Shown in pieces: positions 25,110-33,984 of a stretch of DNA of 38,660 bases; positions within the stretch are counted from its first letter, which is position 1, and the number at the start of each line of letters is the position of its first letter. The notes below the pieces were generated by a model, which searched no databases, had not been told where the DNA came from, and saw only the letters and a list, made by a program, of their open reading frames with translations. The stretch lies in NCBI GenBank assembly GCA_947468085.1, contig CANIKY010000020.1, forward strand, positions 1 to 38,660. Direction: 5' to 3'. The translations under genes and the position numbers were made by a program. This DNA comes from Paracoccaceae bacterium (GTDB lineage: Bacteria; Pseudomonadota; Alphaproteobacteria; Rhodobacterales; Rhodobacteraceae).

Positions 25110-25813
25110 GACAAACTGTCCGAGGCACTGGCTGGAAAAATCTGCTGCGCCATGCCCGCAAATGTCAGGTAAAGCGAAGACAAGATCAACCCCCAATGGG
25201 CAATGATCCCCTCGTTAAAGTCCAGCCATGCAGCGTTGGCGGCACAGGCCAGCCAGACAATCGCCATGCCAAGGTTCAGCCCATGCCAACGGGGAGTGCG
25301 GGTGGGGTGCACGAATTTCAGGTTCAAGAACATCGCACCCGTCAGGGCGATCACTGTGACCAACACGACCAAATGGGGCGGCTCAATCGCAAACAAGACC
25401 AAGATCACCATGTTCCAACAGGCTGGAAAGCCCGCGAAACTCTTATCCTTTGTTTTCATCCGCGTGTCGGAAAAATAGATGACCGACCCGTAGATGATCA
25501 CCATGATCGCCGCCAACCCCGTCCACCCCGGCAACATACCCTTGGTGTACAAAGCATAAGCCGGAATAAAGACATAGGTTAAGTAGTCAACGATCAAGTC
25601 CAACAAAACCCCGTCATACAGCGGCCAGTTCGTCACCGTGTCATAACGACGCGCCAAGGGGCCGTCGATCCCGTCGACAATCAGCGCCAGCACCAGCCAC
25701 AAAAACATCATGCTCCACTTGCCCTCAACCGCGGCAAGCATGGCCAGCATCGACAGGACTGATCCTGTTGCGGTCAGAAGGTGAACCATGAGGGCTTTGA
25801 AACGTATATCCAT
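25106..25813 (-). CDS. pcs: Phosphatidylcholine synthase
   Basis: Integral membrane enzyme that condenses choline with CDP-diacylglycerol to make phosphatidylcholine and CMP in one step, a pathway typical of alphaproteobacteria. It has 235 residues and about eight membrane segments. The CDP-alcohol phosphotransferase site has the Pcs-specific spacing DG-x2-AR-x12-G-x3-D-x3-D, starting at DGPLAR. The SFAGFPACWN stretch also matches Pcs. The last four bases overlap the EamA stop on the opposite strand, so transcripts of the two genes overlap. No choline transporter is adjacent. The PmtA methylation route is not represented here. Confidence 0.95.
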   Translation of the reverse strand: MDIRFKALMVHLLTATGSVLSMLAMLAAVEGKWSMMFLWLVLALIVDGIDGPLARRYDTVTNWPLYDGVLLDLIVDYLTYVFIPAYALYTKGMLPGWTGLAAIMVIIYGSVIYFSDTRMKTKDKSFAGFPACWNMVILVLFAIEPPHLVVLVTVIALTGAMFLNLKFVHPTRTPRWHGLNLGMAIVWLACAANAAWLDFNEGIIAHWGLILSSLYLTFAGMAQQIFPASASDSLS

Positions 25814-25903
25814 CGGGGATTGATGGCTGAAATGCGGCGCGCTTGCAAGCGTGGGGAAGAGATTTGCTTTGCCCTTGCAAAGAGGCAGGGGGAAGGGCGC
25901 GGG

Positions 25904-26845
25904 TCAGCCTGGCCGATGGGCCCGCGGATGGGATTGCTCGTAAACCTCCATCAAGCGGGCGGCGTCAACGGCCGTATAGGCCTGCGTTGTGGAAAGTGAG
26001 GCGTGGCCCAAAAGCTCTTGTATGGCGCGCAAATCGCCCCCTGCTGCCAAAAGATGCGTGGCAAAAGAATGGCGCAGCGCATGGGGCGTGGCCGTTGCGG
26101 GCAGGCCAAGACGCAACCGCGTCTGCTCCATCGCTTTGGCAATCAGGCGCGGGTTCAAGCCCCCCCCCCTTGCGCCGCGAAACAGGGGGGCGTTGCGTTC
26201 CACGGGATAGGGGCAAAGCCGCAAGTATTCGGTCACGGCATCCCGCGTCACGGGCAAAACTGGCACAAGGCGGTCCTTGTCGCCCTTGCCCCTGATGCGC
26301 AGCACCTCGGGCAGGGGGTGAGAAGCGCCCGTCAGGCCCAAGGCCTCTGATATCCGCAGGCCGCAACCGTAAAGCAGCGTCACCACTGCTGTATCTCGCG
26401 CGCCGATCCAATCTTGGCTGGCAAAGGTGCCAATGTCGCCCAACACATTTTGCGCACCCTCCACCGTCAGAGGGCGCGGCAATTTGCGGGCGAACTTTGG
26501 GCTGCGGGCTGATAAAACTGTGGTGGCATCAAACCCGTGCTGCTGCGAAATCCAGCCCAGAAAGTTCTTCACCGCCGACAAAGACCGTGCCAAAGACCGC
26601 GCTGACAGCCCCCGTCCGCGCTCTGCCGCCATCCAGGCGCGAAGGTCGGTATGAGGCAACGCATCCAATGCGCCCAACCCCTCACCTGCGCCGTGATGCT
26701 GTGACAGAAATGCCAAAAAGCCGCGCAGATCGCGGGCATAGGCCTGAACTGTCTTGTCCGATGCGCCGTGCAGACCGCTGAGGTGCTGCAACCAGCGCGC
26801 AAGCGCCTCGGCTTGGGCTGCGGAAAAGGACGTTAGTTCAGCCAT
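25904..26845 (-). CDS. xerC: Tyrosine recombinase XerC
   Basis: Site-specific recombinase that, with XerD, resolves chromosome dimers at dif near the terminus. It has 313 residues. The N-terminal SAM-like DNA-binding domain is at 1-110 and the catalytic domain follows. Catalytic residues are Arg164 (CGLRISEAL), His255 and Arg258 (HALRHSFATH), His281 (LLGHASLS) and the nucleophile Tyr290 (TTQAYTAV). The start overlaps the DUF484 gene end by 13 bases, a common arrangement in Rhodobacterales, so the two are translated from one transcript. An integrase of a mobile element is unlikely given this conserved setting. The 90-base gap to pcs has no gene. Confidence 0.94.
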   Translation of the reverse strand: MAELTSFSAAQAEALARWLQHLSGLHGASDKTVQAYARDLRGFLAFLSQHHGAGEGLGALDALPHTDLRAWMAAERGRGLSARSLARSLSAVKNFLGWISQQHGFDATTVLSARSPKFARKLPRPLTVEGAQNVLGDIGTFASQDWIGARDTAVVTLLYGCGLRISEALGLTGASHPLPEVLRIRGKGDKDRLVPVLPVTRDAVTEYLRLCPYPVERNAPLFRGARGGGLNPRLIAKAMEQTRLRLGLPATATPHALRHSFATHLLAAGGDLRAIQELLGHASLSTTQAYTAVDAARLMEVYEQSHPRAHRPG

Positions 26846-27522
26846 TTGCGCATCAGCCGTTCAAAGACACTTGCAAAAAATTGCAGCAGGTCTGTGCCAT
26901 GCGTGGGTTTAAACTGGTTGGCATCTGCAGTCCCCATAGCCAAAAGCGCGGGTAGGCGGCCCGGCCCAAGGTTTAACGCCAACAGCGCCTCAGACCCTAT
27001 CTTTCCCTCAGGCACACCGTAGATTGTAGCCAAGTCCGGCACAGCTTGCCGCAGGACAACGGGCTTGGTGGGCGTGCCGCGCCCCAAGGACAGATAATCC
27101 GCCACAAAGCCCGCCGGCATGATCTGCACAGCGTCAGAAATTTGGCCTAAAGCGCTGTCCCCCTCGGCCCGCGATTCCAGCACGAGCCGCAGTCGGTCCA
27201 CCCGCAGGGTGCTGGCGACGGTGCCGTTCAAAGCGGCCAGAAAACTGGCGAAATCCATCGGTTCCAACAATTGCAAAATCGCACGGTTGACCTGATTGGT
27301 GCCGGCCAGGTTTTCATAAGCCGCTGAAACCACGCTGCGATGAGTGTCTTCTAGCCGGTCCAGGCGCTGCTCCAGCCGTTCCATGGCTAGGCCGCGCAGG
27401 TCAACGATATTGCCGCCAAGCGTGCGCTCGTGTGCGTCAATCAGGGCCTGCATGACGGCGGGGTCATCCAACAGGGCCTCTGGCTTGGCTAAGATTCGGT
27501 CGCGGGTGTCTGGATCCATCAT
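26833..27522 (-). CDS. DUF484 family protein
   Basis: A 229-residue cytosolic protein of the DUF484 family, GAF-like in fold, with unknown biochemical role. The N-terminal part is a coiled helix (ERLEQRLDRLEDTHRS at about 48-63) and the rest a GAF-like domain ending SVFERLMRKWLN. The family mark ALLALNLGPGRLPALLAMGTAD and the phrase FKPTHGTDLLQFFA are present. It is usually encoded next to xerC, as here, where it overlaps the xerC start by 13 bases, hinting at a function linked to XerC or cell division. Two ATGs in a row at the start; neither has a clear Shine-Dalgarno. Confidence 0.9.
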   Translation of the reverse strand: MMDPDTRDRILAKPEALLDDPAVMQALIDAHERTLGGNIVDLRGLAMERLEQRLDRLEDTHRSVVSAAYENLAGTNQVNRAILQLLEPMDFASFLAALNGTVASTLRVDRLRLVLESRAEGDSALGQISDAVQIMPAGFVADYLSLGRGTPTKPVVLRQAVPDLATIYGVPEGKIGSEALLALNLGPGRLPALLAMGTADANQFKPTHGTDLLQFFASVFERLMRKWLN

Positions 27523-27754
27523 CTCAACTGTCTCGCCTTAAGAAACCTTGCTCTAATTACAACCGATCCGCGGCCCTGTCGCCCCCGCAAATGCGCAAGA
27601 TTGCTAAGGTGAGTCCCTCTTGCCACAGGGTTTGAATTTGGCCTCACTTTCAAAAGCCCCCTCTGCAGGGGGGGGCGTGCCTCCGCCTTCTGCGCGGGGG
27701 TTGCACGGCGCGAAACGGGCGGATAGGCCAAGGGGCAACCTGAAGGGGACAATC

Positions 27755-29947
27755 GTGGCAGAGCGGGTCTATGCAGCGGGCGAGCGGATCGGGGTTCTCA
27801 CCTGCGAACCCATTGGCCGCGTGCTGGACTATCTGGCCCCAGAGGGCGGCTGTGGCGATGGTGATTTTCTGCACGTACCGCTTGGACCGCGCCGGGTTTT
27901 GGGGGTGGTTTGGGGCAGGGGAGAGGGCTCGTTCGACCTTGCCAAGTTGCGCGCCGCGGGCCCCTTGCTAGAGGCTGCCCCGATGCGGGCCGAGATGCGC
28001 GCCTTTTTGACAAGGGCGGCAGAGTATACCCTTACCCCGTTGGCTGCCATGTTGCGCTTGGCCACCCGTGCGCCGGGCTTGGGCCTACCGCCCGCCACGC
28101 GCCGCATCTACCGCATGGCCACCACTGCCATGCCCAACCGCTTGACCGAGGCGCGCCATAAGGTTGTCGAGGCCCTGCGCATTCAGGGCCAAGCGCCCGT
28201 CACGCTTTCAGAACTGGCCGAAGCGGCGAATGTCAGCCCCTCGGTCATCAAGGGCTTGGTCAAAGTAGGGGTCTTGCTGGAAGAAGATGCGCCCAAAGAC
28301 CTGCCCTATCCACCGATGGACCCCAACCGTCCCGCCCGGCTGGCGGGCGATCAGATTGCGACTGGCGCTACCTTACAGGCGGCGGTGGCCAAGGGGGGCT
28401 ATGGCACAACGCTTTTGAAGGGCGTCACCGGATCGGGCAAGACCGAAGTCTATCTCGAAGCCGTGGCCTCCACCCTGCGCAAGGGCCAGCAGGCGCTGGT
28501 CCTTCTGCCCGAAATCGCCCTGACCGGCGATTTTTTGGCGCGCGTCGAGGCGCGCTTTGGTGCCAAACCAGCAGAGTGGCATTCCGGCATCACCGCCACC
28601 GAACGCCGCCGCCTGTGGCGCATGGCAGCCGAGGGAGGCGTGGGCCTTGTGGTCGGCGCGCGCTCTGCCTTGTTTTTGCCCTTTCGCGATTTGGGCCTGA
28701 TCGTGGTCGATGAAGAACACGACACCTCTTATAAGCAAGAAGAGGGCGTGTTGTATCATGCCCGTGACATGGCGGTGCTGCGGGCCTCGATCCTTGGATG
28801 CCAAGTGGTTTTGTCCTCGGCCACGCCCAGTTTGGAAAGCTGGGCCAATGCCAAGGCGGGCAAATATGCGCGGCTGGATCTGGGGTCGCGGTTTGGCGTT
28901 GCCGAACTGCCCGCAATGCACACGATCGATATGCGCGACCAAAAGCTGCCCGCCGACCGTTGGATATCGGACCCCTTGGCCAAAGCGGTGGAAAGCAGGA
29001 TTGCCAAGGGAGAGCAAAGCCTGTTGTTCTTGAACCGGCGCGGTTTTGCGCCGGTCACATTGTGCCGTGCATGTGGGCATCAGGTCGGCTGCGATGATTG
29101 CGATGCGCGCATGGTGGAACATCGCTTTCTCAAGCGCCTTGTGTGCCACCAATGCGGGGCGACCAAGCCCATCCCCACCGCCTGCCCGACCTGCGCCGTG
29201 ACTGGCCGCATGGCCCCTGTCGGCCCCGGGGTCGAGCGTTTGGCCGAAGAGGTGGTGGCCCGCTTTCCAGACGCACGCCTTGCGGTGCTGTCGTCTGACC
29301 TGTTCACCTCTGCCCGCGCGTTGAAAGAGGAAATCCAGCACATCGCCAAAGGGGCGGCTGACATCATCATCGGCACCCAGATCGTCGCAAAAGGCCATAA
29401 CTTCCCATTGCTGACACTGGTGGGGGTGGTTGACGCTGACCTTGGCCTGCAAGGATCAGACCTGCGCGCGGCCGAAAGAACGTTCCAACTGATCCGGCAG
29501 GTTGCAGGCCGCGCTGGGCGGGCCGAACGGCGGGGCACGGCCCTGTTGCAGACCTATCAGCCTGACCATCCGGTGATCATGGCCATTTTGGGTGGCGATG
29601 AAGAGGCCTTTTGGGCCGCCGAAGCCGAAGAGCGGCGGGCGGCGGGTGTGCCGCCCTATGGACGGATGGCGGGGATCATCCTATCGTCGCCTGATGTCAC
29701 CCAAGTGTTCGATTTTGGGGCCGAACTCGCCCGCCGCGATGGCCCTTTACGCCGGATCGGGGCCACGGTCTACGGCCCCGCCCCAGCCCCCGTTGCGCGC
29801 GTGCGCGGGCGTCACCGCGTGCGCTTGCTGGTCAAAGCCGACAAATCGGCCCCCCTGCAAGCGGCCTTGGCGGAATGGGTGGGCCAGCTTAAAAAGCCCA
29901 CCCATCTGCGCCTTGCCATCGACATCGACCCGCAAAGCTTTTTCTGA
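27755..29947 (+). CDS. priA: Primosomal protein N' (PriA helicase)
   Basis: 3'-to-5' DNA helicase that restarts stalled replication forks and reloads the replisome. It has 730 residues from a GTG start at 27755, chosen because AAGGGG lies about six bases upstream and the family begins here (ERVYAAGERIGVL); an upstream TTG at 27620 adds an unrelated head. Walker A is TGSGKT (225-230) and DEEH is at 319-322. The two zinc sites use eight cysteines, 437, 440, 446, 449, 464, 467, 477 and 480. IGTQIVAKGHNFP and QVAGRAGRAERRG complete the helicase core. Divergent from DUF484/xerC. The 232-base upstream gap contains a CCCCCT/AGGGGG hairpin at 27657-27672 and no gene. Confidence 0.96.
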   Translation: MAERVYAAGERIGVLTCEPIGRVLDYLAPEGGCGDGDFLHVPLGPRRVLGVVWGRGEGSFDLAKLRAAGPLLEAAPMRAEMRAFLTRAAEYTLTPLAAMLRLATRAPGLGLPPATRRIYRMATTAMPNRLTEARHKVVEALRIQGQAPVTLSELAEAANVSPSVIKGLVKVGVLLEEDAPKDLPYPPMDPNRPARLAGDQIATGATLQAAVAKGGYGTTLLKGVTGSGKTEVYLEAVASTLRKGQQALVLLPEIALTGDFLARVEARFGAKPAEWHSGITATERRRLWRMAAEGGVGLVVGARSALFLPFRDLGLIVVDEEHDTSYKQEEGVLYHARDMAVLRASILGCQVVLSSATPSLESWANAKAGKYARLDLGSRFGVAELPAMHTIDMRDQKLPADRWISDPLAKAVESRIAKGEQSLLFLNRRGFAPVTLCRACGHQVGCDDCDARMVEHRFLKRLVCHQCGATKPIPTACPTCAVTGRMAPVGPGVERLAEEVVARFPDARLAVLSSDLFTSARALKEEIQHIAKGAADIIIGTQIVAKGHNFPLLTLVGVVDADLGLQGSDLRAAERTFQLIRQVAGRAGRAERRGTALLQTYQPDHPVIMAILGGDEEAFWAAEAEERRAAGVPPYGRMAGIILSSPDVTQVFDFGAELARRDGPLRRIGATVYGPAPAPVARVRGRHRVRLLVKADKSAPLQAALAEWVGQLKKPTHLRLAIDIDPQSFF

Positions 29948-29958
29948 AAGGCCGCGCC

Positions 29959-32238
29959 TTAGCCGTAAAGCGAGACAGGGGCACCTGCCAAGGCCGACAC
30001 ATTCAACAACCCGCGCACGGTGATGGAGGGTGTCACGATATGCGCTCGATTGCCCATGCCCATCAAAATCGGCCCCACTTCTAGCCCGCCTGCCTTCATT
30101 TTCAACATGTTGCGCGCGGCATTTGCGGCATCGGTATAGCCAAAGATCACGATATTGGCCGCCCCTTTCAGGCGCGAGTTCGGAAAGATCCGCTCGCGCA
30201 ACTCGGGGTCAAGGGCGGCGTCCAGGCTCATCTCGCCCTCATATTCAAAATCGCATTCGCGCGCGTCAAGGATCTCCATCGCTGCCCGCATCCGCCGACC
30301 GGAATCGCTGTCAAGGTTGCCAAAGTTGGAATGCGAACACAGCGCCATCTTGGGCTCTACCCCAAAGCGGCGGGCGTGGCGCGCCGCCCCCATGGCGGTG
30401 GCCGCGATCTGCTCGGGCGTGGGAATTGGGTTGACCTGCGTGTCGGCCACAAACAGCGGGCCGTCTTCCAAAATCATCAGCGACAAGGCTCCCAAAGGAT
30501 GCCGCCCGCCACGCGCCAGCACTTGGCGCACATCGGTCAAATGGCCTAGATACTGGCCAAAGACCCCGCAAATCATGCTGTCGGCATCGCCGCGGTGCAC
30601 TGCGATTGCGGCAATTGCGGTGGAATTGGTGCGAAGGACCGCGCGGGCCGTGTCGGGGGTGACGCCTTGGCGTTCCAAAAGCTGGTGATAGCTGCTCCAG
30701 TAATCGCGGTAGCGGGCATCGCTTTCAGGGTTCACCACGGCAAAGTCGCGGTCTGGTCTTATCGACAGGCCAAAGCGCTCGCAGCGCGCGGCCATCACTT
30801 CGGGGCGGCCGATCAGGATGGGCTTGATCGTCATCTCTTCCAGCATCGCACTGGCGGCGCGCAACACGCGCTCGTCCTCGCCCTCGGCAAAGATGATCCG
30901 GCGGCTGGATTGGCGCGCCACCTCAAAGACGGGCCGCATTATGAGCGCCGATTTGAACACCGACCCGTCGAGCGTGTGCCGATAAGCGGCCAGATCGGCG
31001 ATCGGGCGGGTGGCAACGCCACTGTCCATCGCGGCTTTGGCCACAGCGCTGGCCACCACGCCAATCAGGCGCGGGTCAAAAGGCTTGGGGATCAGATACT
31101 CTGCACCAAACGACAGCTTTTCGTCAGAATAGGCGGCGGCGGCTTCAGCACTGGTGGTGGCGCGGGCAAGGGCTGCGATGCCTTCGATACAGGCCAGTTC
31201 CATCTGGTCATTGATCGTGGTCGCCCCCACATCCAAAGCGCCGCGAAAGATAAAGGGAAAACACAGCACATTGTTGACTTGGTTGGGAAAGTCGCTGCGG
31301 CCCGTGGCGATGATTGCATCGGGCACAGCGGCGCGCACCGCATCGGGCAGGATTTCGGGGCTGGGATTGGCCAAGGCAAAGACGATGGGCCGTGGGGCCA
31401 TTTTGCGCACCATATCCGCCGTCAAGACCCCGGGGCCGGACAGGCCAAGGAACAGGTCGGCGTCTTGGATCACATCGTCCAGCGTGGCGGGTGTGGTGCC
31501 TTGGGCGTAATCGGCCTTTTGATCGGTCATCTGATCGACGCGGCCCTTGTAAACCAGCCCTGCCAGATCACACAGCCACACATTTTCGCGCCGCACACCC
31601 AGTTTCAACAGCATATTCAGGCAGGCAATCCCCGCTGCCCCCCCGCCAGTTGAGACGATCTTGATATCCTCAAATCTTTTGCCCGCGACATGCAGCGCAT
31701 TGGTCGCAGCCGCCCCCACCACAATCGCCGTGCCATGCTGATCGTCGTGAAAGACCGGGATCTTCATCCGCTCGCGGCAGAGGCGTTCGACGATAAAGCA
31801 ATCGGGGGCCTTGATGTCTTCCAGATTGATCGCGCCAAAGGTGGGTTCCAGTGCGCAGACAATGGCGGCCAGTTTTTCGGGATCAGGCTCGTTCAACTCA
31901 ATATCAAAGCAATCGATATTGGCGAATTTCTTGAACAAAACCGCCTTGCCCTCCATCACGGGCTTGGAGGCCAGCGCCCCGATGTTGCCAAGCCCCAACA
32001 CCGCCGTTCCATTGGTCACCACCCCCACAAGGTTCGCGCGCGAGGTGTAGCGGCTGGCCGTGGCCGGATCGGCCTTGATCTCTAGGCACGCTTCAGCCAC
32101 GCCGGGCGAATAGGCCCGCGCCAGATCGCGGCCATTCGCCAAGGGCTTGGTGGCGCGGATTTCCAGCTTACCGGGTTTAGGAAACTCGTGGTAATCAAGG
32201 GCTGCTTGGCGGGTGTTGTCTGGGCGCTGCTCGGTCAC
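29959..32238 (-). CDS. maeB: NADP-dependent malic enzyme with phosphotransacetylase-like C-terminus
   Basis: Cytosolic enzyme converting malate to pyruvate with release of CO2 and NADPH, feeding anaplerosis in reverse and lipid synthesis. It has 759 residues, as in E. coli MaeB. Residues 1-430 are the malic enzyme part, starting YHEFPKPGKLEI, with AYSPGVAEACLEI, GLGNIGALASKPVMEGKAVL as the malate/NAD region, FHDDQHGTA, and a second nucleotide fold IVSTGGGAAGIACL. Residues 440-759 resemble phosphotransacetylase and are thought to be regulatory. A GTG at 32238 with AGGAG seven bases before it fits the family start; an ATG at 32355 adds 39 unrelated residues. It converges on priA with an 11-base gap and is divergent from the bicupin gene. 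Confidence 0.95.
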   Translation of the reverse strand: MTEQRPDNTRQAALDYHEFPKPGKLEIRATKPLANGRDLARAYSPGVAEACLEIKADPATASRYTSRANLVGVVTNGTAVLGLGNIGALASKPVMEGKAVLFKKFANIDCFDIELNEPDPEKLAAIVCALEPTFGAINLEDIKAPDCFIVERLCRERMKIPVFHDDQHGTAIVVGAAATNALHVAGKRFEDIKIVSTGGGAAGIACLNMLLKLGVRRENVWLCDLAGLVYKGRVDQMTDQKADYAQGTTPATLDDVIQDADLFLGLSGPGVLTADMVRKMAPRPIVFALANPSPEILPDAVRAAVPDAIIATGRSDFPNQVNNVLCFPFIFRGALDVGATTINDQMELACIEGIAALARATTSAEAAAAYSDEKLSFGAEYLIPKPFDPRLIGVVASAVAKAAMDSGVATRPIADLAAYRHTLDGSVFKSALIMRPVFEVARQSSRRIIFAEGEDERVLRAASAMLEEMTIKPILIGRPEVMAARCERFGLSIRPDRDFAVVNPESDARYRDYWSSYHQLLERQGVTPDTARAVLRTNSTAIAAIAVHRGDADSMICGVFGQYLGHLTDVRQVLARGGRHPLGALSLMILEDGPLFVADTQVNPIPTPEQIAATAMGAARHARRFGVEPKMALCSHSNFGNLDSDSGRRMRAAMEILDARECDFEYEGEMSLDAALDPELRERIFPNSRLKGAANIVIFGYTDAANAARNMLKMKAGGLEVGPILMGMGNRAHIVTPSITVRGLLNVSALAGAPVSLYG

Positions 32239-32378
32239 GACTGTCTCCTCAACCAACGTGTTCAGATTTGCCCTTTGGGGGCGTTCTGAAAAGTCGGGTC
32301 TTTTGCACAACTTTTTCCCGCGCTTCTTGCAAATGGGGCGGGTCAGCGGCACCATGTCGCAAAGCCAAGGGAATTGAA

Positions 32379-33470
32379 ATGCCAGAAACTAATGCCCAAA
32401 CCAAAGCCGAACTCGTCTTGCCCACCACAGACCTGCGCGCCGATCTGCCGTTCTTCACCAAAACGCTGGGGATGCGGCTGGATATGATCTACCCCGCCGA
32501 CAATCCGGCGGTGGCGGTGATCTCGGGCCACGGGCTGCGGTTGCGGCTGGATGCGGGTGCTACGGGCGGGGCGGGCCATCTGCGCGTGCTGTCGGACGAT
32601 TGGGCTAGCATTGCGCAAGGTCAGCGCGAGATGACCTCGCCGGGTGGCACGCAGGTAAGTCTGGACGAGCTGACCCCCCCCCTTGTGCTGCCCAAAACCG
32701 AACACGCCTTTGTGGTGCGTAGGCTGGCGGATCAAGCGCCTTGGGTGATTGGCCGCGCGGGGATGATGTACCGCGATCTGGTGCCCAACCGTTTGGGCGG
32801 GGCGATGATTGCCAGCCATATTCGCGTGCCCGATGGCAAGGTGCCCGATCTGGTGCATTACCATAAGGTCGGCTTTCAGCTGATTTTCTGCATCCGAGGC
32901 TGGGTTGACGTGCTCTATGAAGACCAAGGCGGCATCCGCCGGCTGCACGCGGGCGATTGCTTCATCCAACCCCCGACAATCCGCCACCGCGTGCTGGAAT
33001 CCGGCGACGGGATCGAGGTGATCGAAATCGGCGTCCCCGCCGACCATATCACCGAGATTGACCACGACATGACCCTGCCCAACGCCACAGTGAACCCCGA
33101 CCGTGTCTGGGAAGGCCAACGCTTCGTCCACAACATAGGCGCGACAGGCGCTTTCTTACCCTTCCGCATCCCCGGGTTCGAGGCGCGCGACACCACGATC
33201 AATGCCAACACAAACGGCACGGCCTCGGTTCTGGTCGCTCGCCCGACAGGTATCGCCCCGTGGACAAAGCACGACGGCGATATCCTTTTCACCTTTGTCA
33301 TGGCCGGAGAGATGACGCTGGAGGGCGAGGGCAAAGACCCCTACCGTCTGTCCAGCGGCGATGCCTTTGTCATCCCCCCCGGCCTTGCCACCCGTTACAG
33401 CGAAACAACCCCCGACCTGCAACTGGTCGAAGTCTCCCTTCCCGGACAATTTACCACAACTTTGCTCTAA
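32379..33470 (+). CDS. VOC-plus-bicupin protein of unknown function
   Basis: A cytosolic 363-residue protein built from three small folds. Residues 10-90 resemble a glyoxalase/VOC half-domain (TTDLRADLPFFTKTLGMRLD; VAVISGHGLRLRL). Residues 150-225 are a cupin with likely metal ligands His160, His162, Gln167 and His203 (HYHKVGFQ and IRHRV). Residues 280-355 are a second cupin with GDAFVIPPG but a poorer ligand set (His298 only). AAGGG lies seven bases before the ATG at 32379, and an upstream in-frame start is rejected. It lies before the nucleoside operon but separated by a hairpin repeat, so it may be its own unit. Dioxygenases of the gentisate type also carry two cupins, but no such motif is clear. 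Confidence 0.75.
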   Translation: MPETNAQTKAELVLPTTDLRADLPFFTKTLGMRLDMIYPADNPAVAVISGHGLRLRLDAGATGGAGHLRVLSDDWASIAQGQREMTSPGGTQVSLDELTPPLVLPKTEHAFVVRRLADQAPWVIGRAGMMYRDLVPNRLGGAMIASHIRVPDGKVPDLVHYHKVGFQLIFCIRGWVDVLYEDQGGIRRLHAGDCFIQPPTIRHRVLESGDGIEVIEIGVPADHITEIDHDMTLPNATVNPDRVWEGQRFVHNIGATGAFLPFRIPGFEARDTTINANTNGTASVLVARPTGIAPWTKHDGDILFTFVMAGEMTLEGEGKDPYRLSSGDAFVIPPGLATRYSETTPDLQLVEVSLPGQFTTTLL

Positions 33471-33489
33471 TCCTTTCACCGAGGCGCAA

Positions 33490-33523
33490 ATACTCCGGGG
33501 GGTGCGGGGGGCTGGCCCCCCGC
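33490..33523. repeat. REP-like hairpin repeat, copy 3
   Basis: A CAAATACTCCGGGGGG head leads into a perfect eight-base hairpin, GCGGGGGG (33504-33511) with CCCCCCGC (33516-33523) around a CTGG loop. It lies between the bicupin gene and cdd; it may double as a terminator for the bicupin gene. Head and hairpin architecture match copy 1 at 19.5 kb best. Confidence 0.5.
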
Positions 33524-33594
33524 TTGCTGGGTGCAGCGCTTGCAAGACAACCACATTCAGCCCAAAGTCAGTCCCTATGATCCAAGAGGTTCCC

Positions 33595-33984
33595 ATGCTG
33601 TTGCAACCTGCCACCGATGTGCGCCTGCGCGCCTATGCCCCCTATTCGCGTTTCAAGGTGGGTGCGGCGATCCGCGCCACCTCAGGTGCTGTCCATGTCG
33701 GGTGCAACGTTGAAAACGTGGCCTATCCCGAAGGCACCTGTGCCGAGGCGGGGGCGATTGCGGCGATGATTGCGGCGGGCGATACGGCTATTGCTGAAAT
33801 CCTTGTCATCGCCGACAGCCCCGCCCCCGTGCCACCCTGCGGCGGGTGCCGCCAGAAGATTGCCGAATTTGCCGCCCCCGATGTCAAGGTGACCCTGTGC
33901 ACCACGGACGGCGCACAAAAGGTGATGAGTGTGGCCGACCTGCTGCCCGGTGTTTTCACCGCCGCCCATATGGCCAAAGCCTGA
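33595..33984 (+). CDS. cdd: Cytidine deaminase
   Basis: Deaminates cytidine and deoxycytidine to uridine and deoxyuridine for pyrimidine salvage, in the cytosol. It has 129 residues, the small homotetrameric form. The substrate and zinc residues are visible: FKVGAAI, NVENVAYPEG, catalytic CAE at 49-51 (Glu51) and PCGGCRQ with Cys82 and Cys85. Zinc would be held by Cys49, Cys82 and Cys85. The ATG at 33595 follows AGAGG at five to six bases; an in-frame ATG 18 bases upstream is less likely. The stop overlaps the deoA start (TGATG), so translation is coupled. First gene of a five-gene nucleoside-salvage operon. Confidence 0.95.
   Translation: MLLQPATDVRLRAYAPYSRFKVGAAIRATSGAVHVGCNVENVAYPEGTCAEAGAIAAMIAAGDTAIAEILVIADSPAPVPPCGGCRQKIAEFAAPDVKVTLCTTDGAQKVMSVADLLPGVFTAAHMAKA

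Noticed and set aside
25904-26845. Tyrosine recombinase as a mobile-element integrase
   Set aside because: The DUF484-xerC overlap and the divergent priA are a housekeeping arrangement, and the catalytic motifs fit XerC.
28373-29452. Long minus-strand frame opposite priA
   Set aside because: Shadow of the priA coding frame; no domain or start signal, and the priA motifs are all intact.
30595-31653. Long plus-strand frame opposite maeB
   Set aside because: Shadow of maeB; composition is biased and no family is recognisable.
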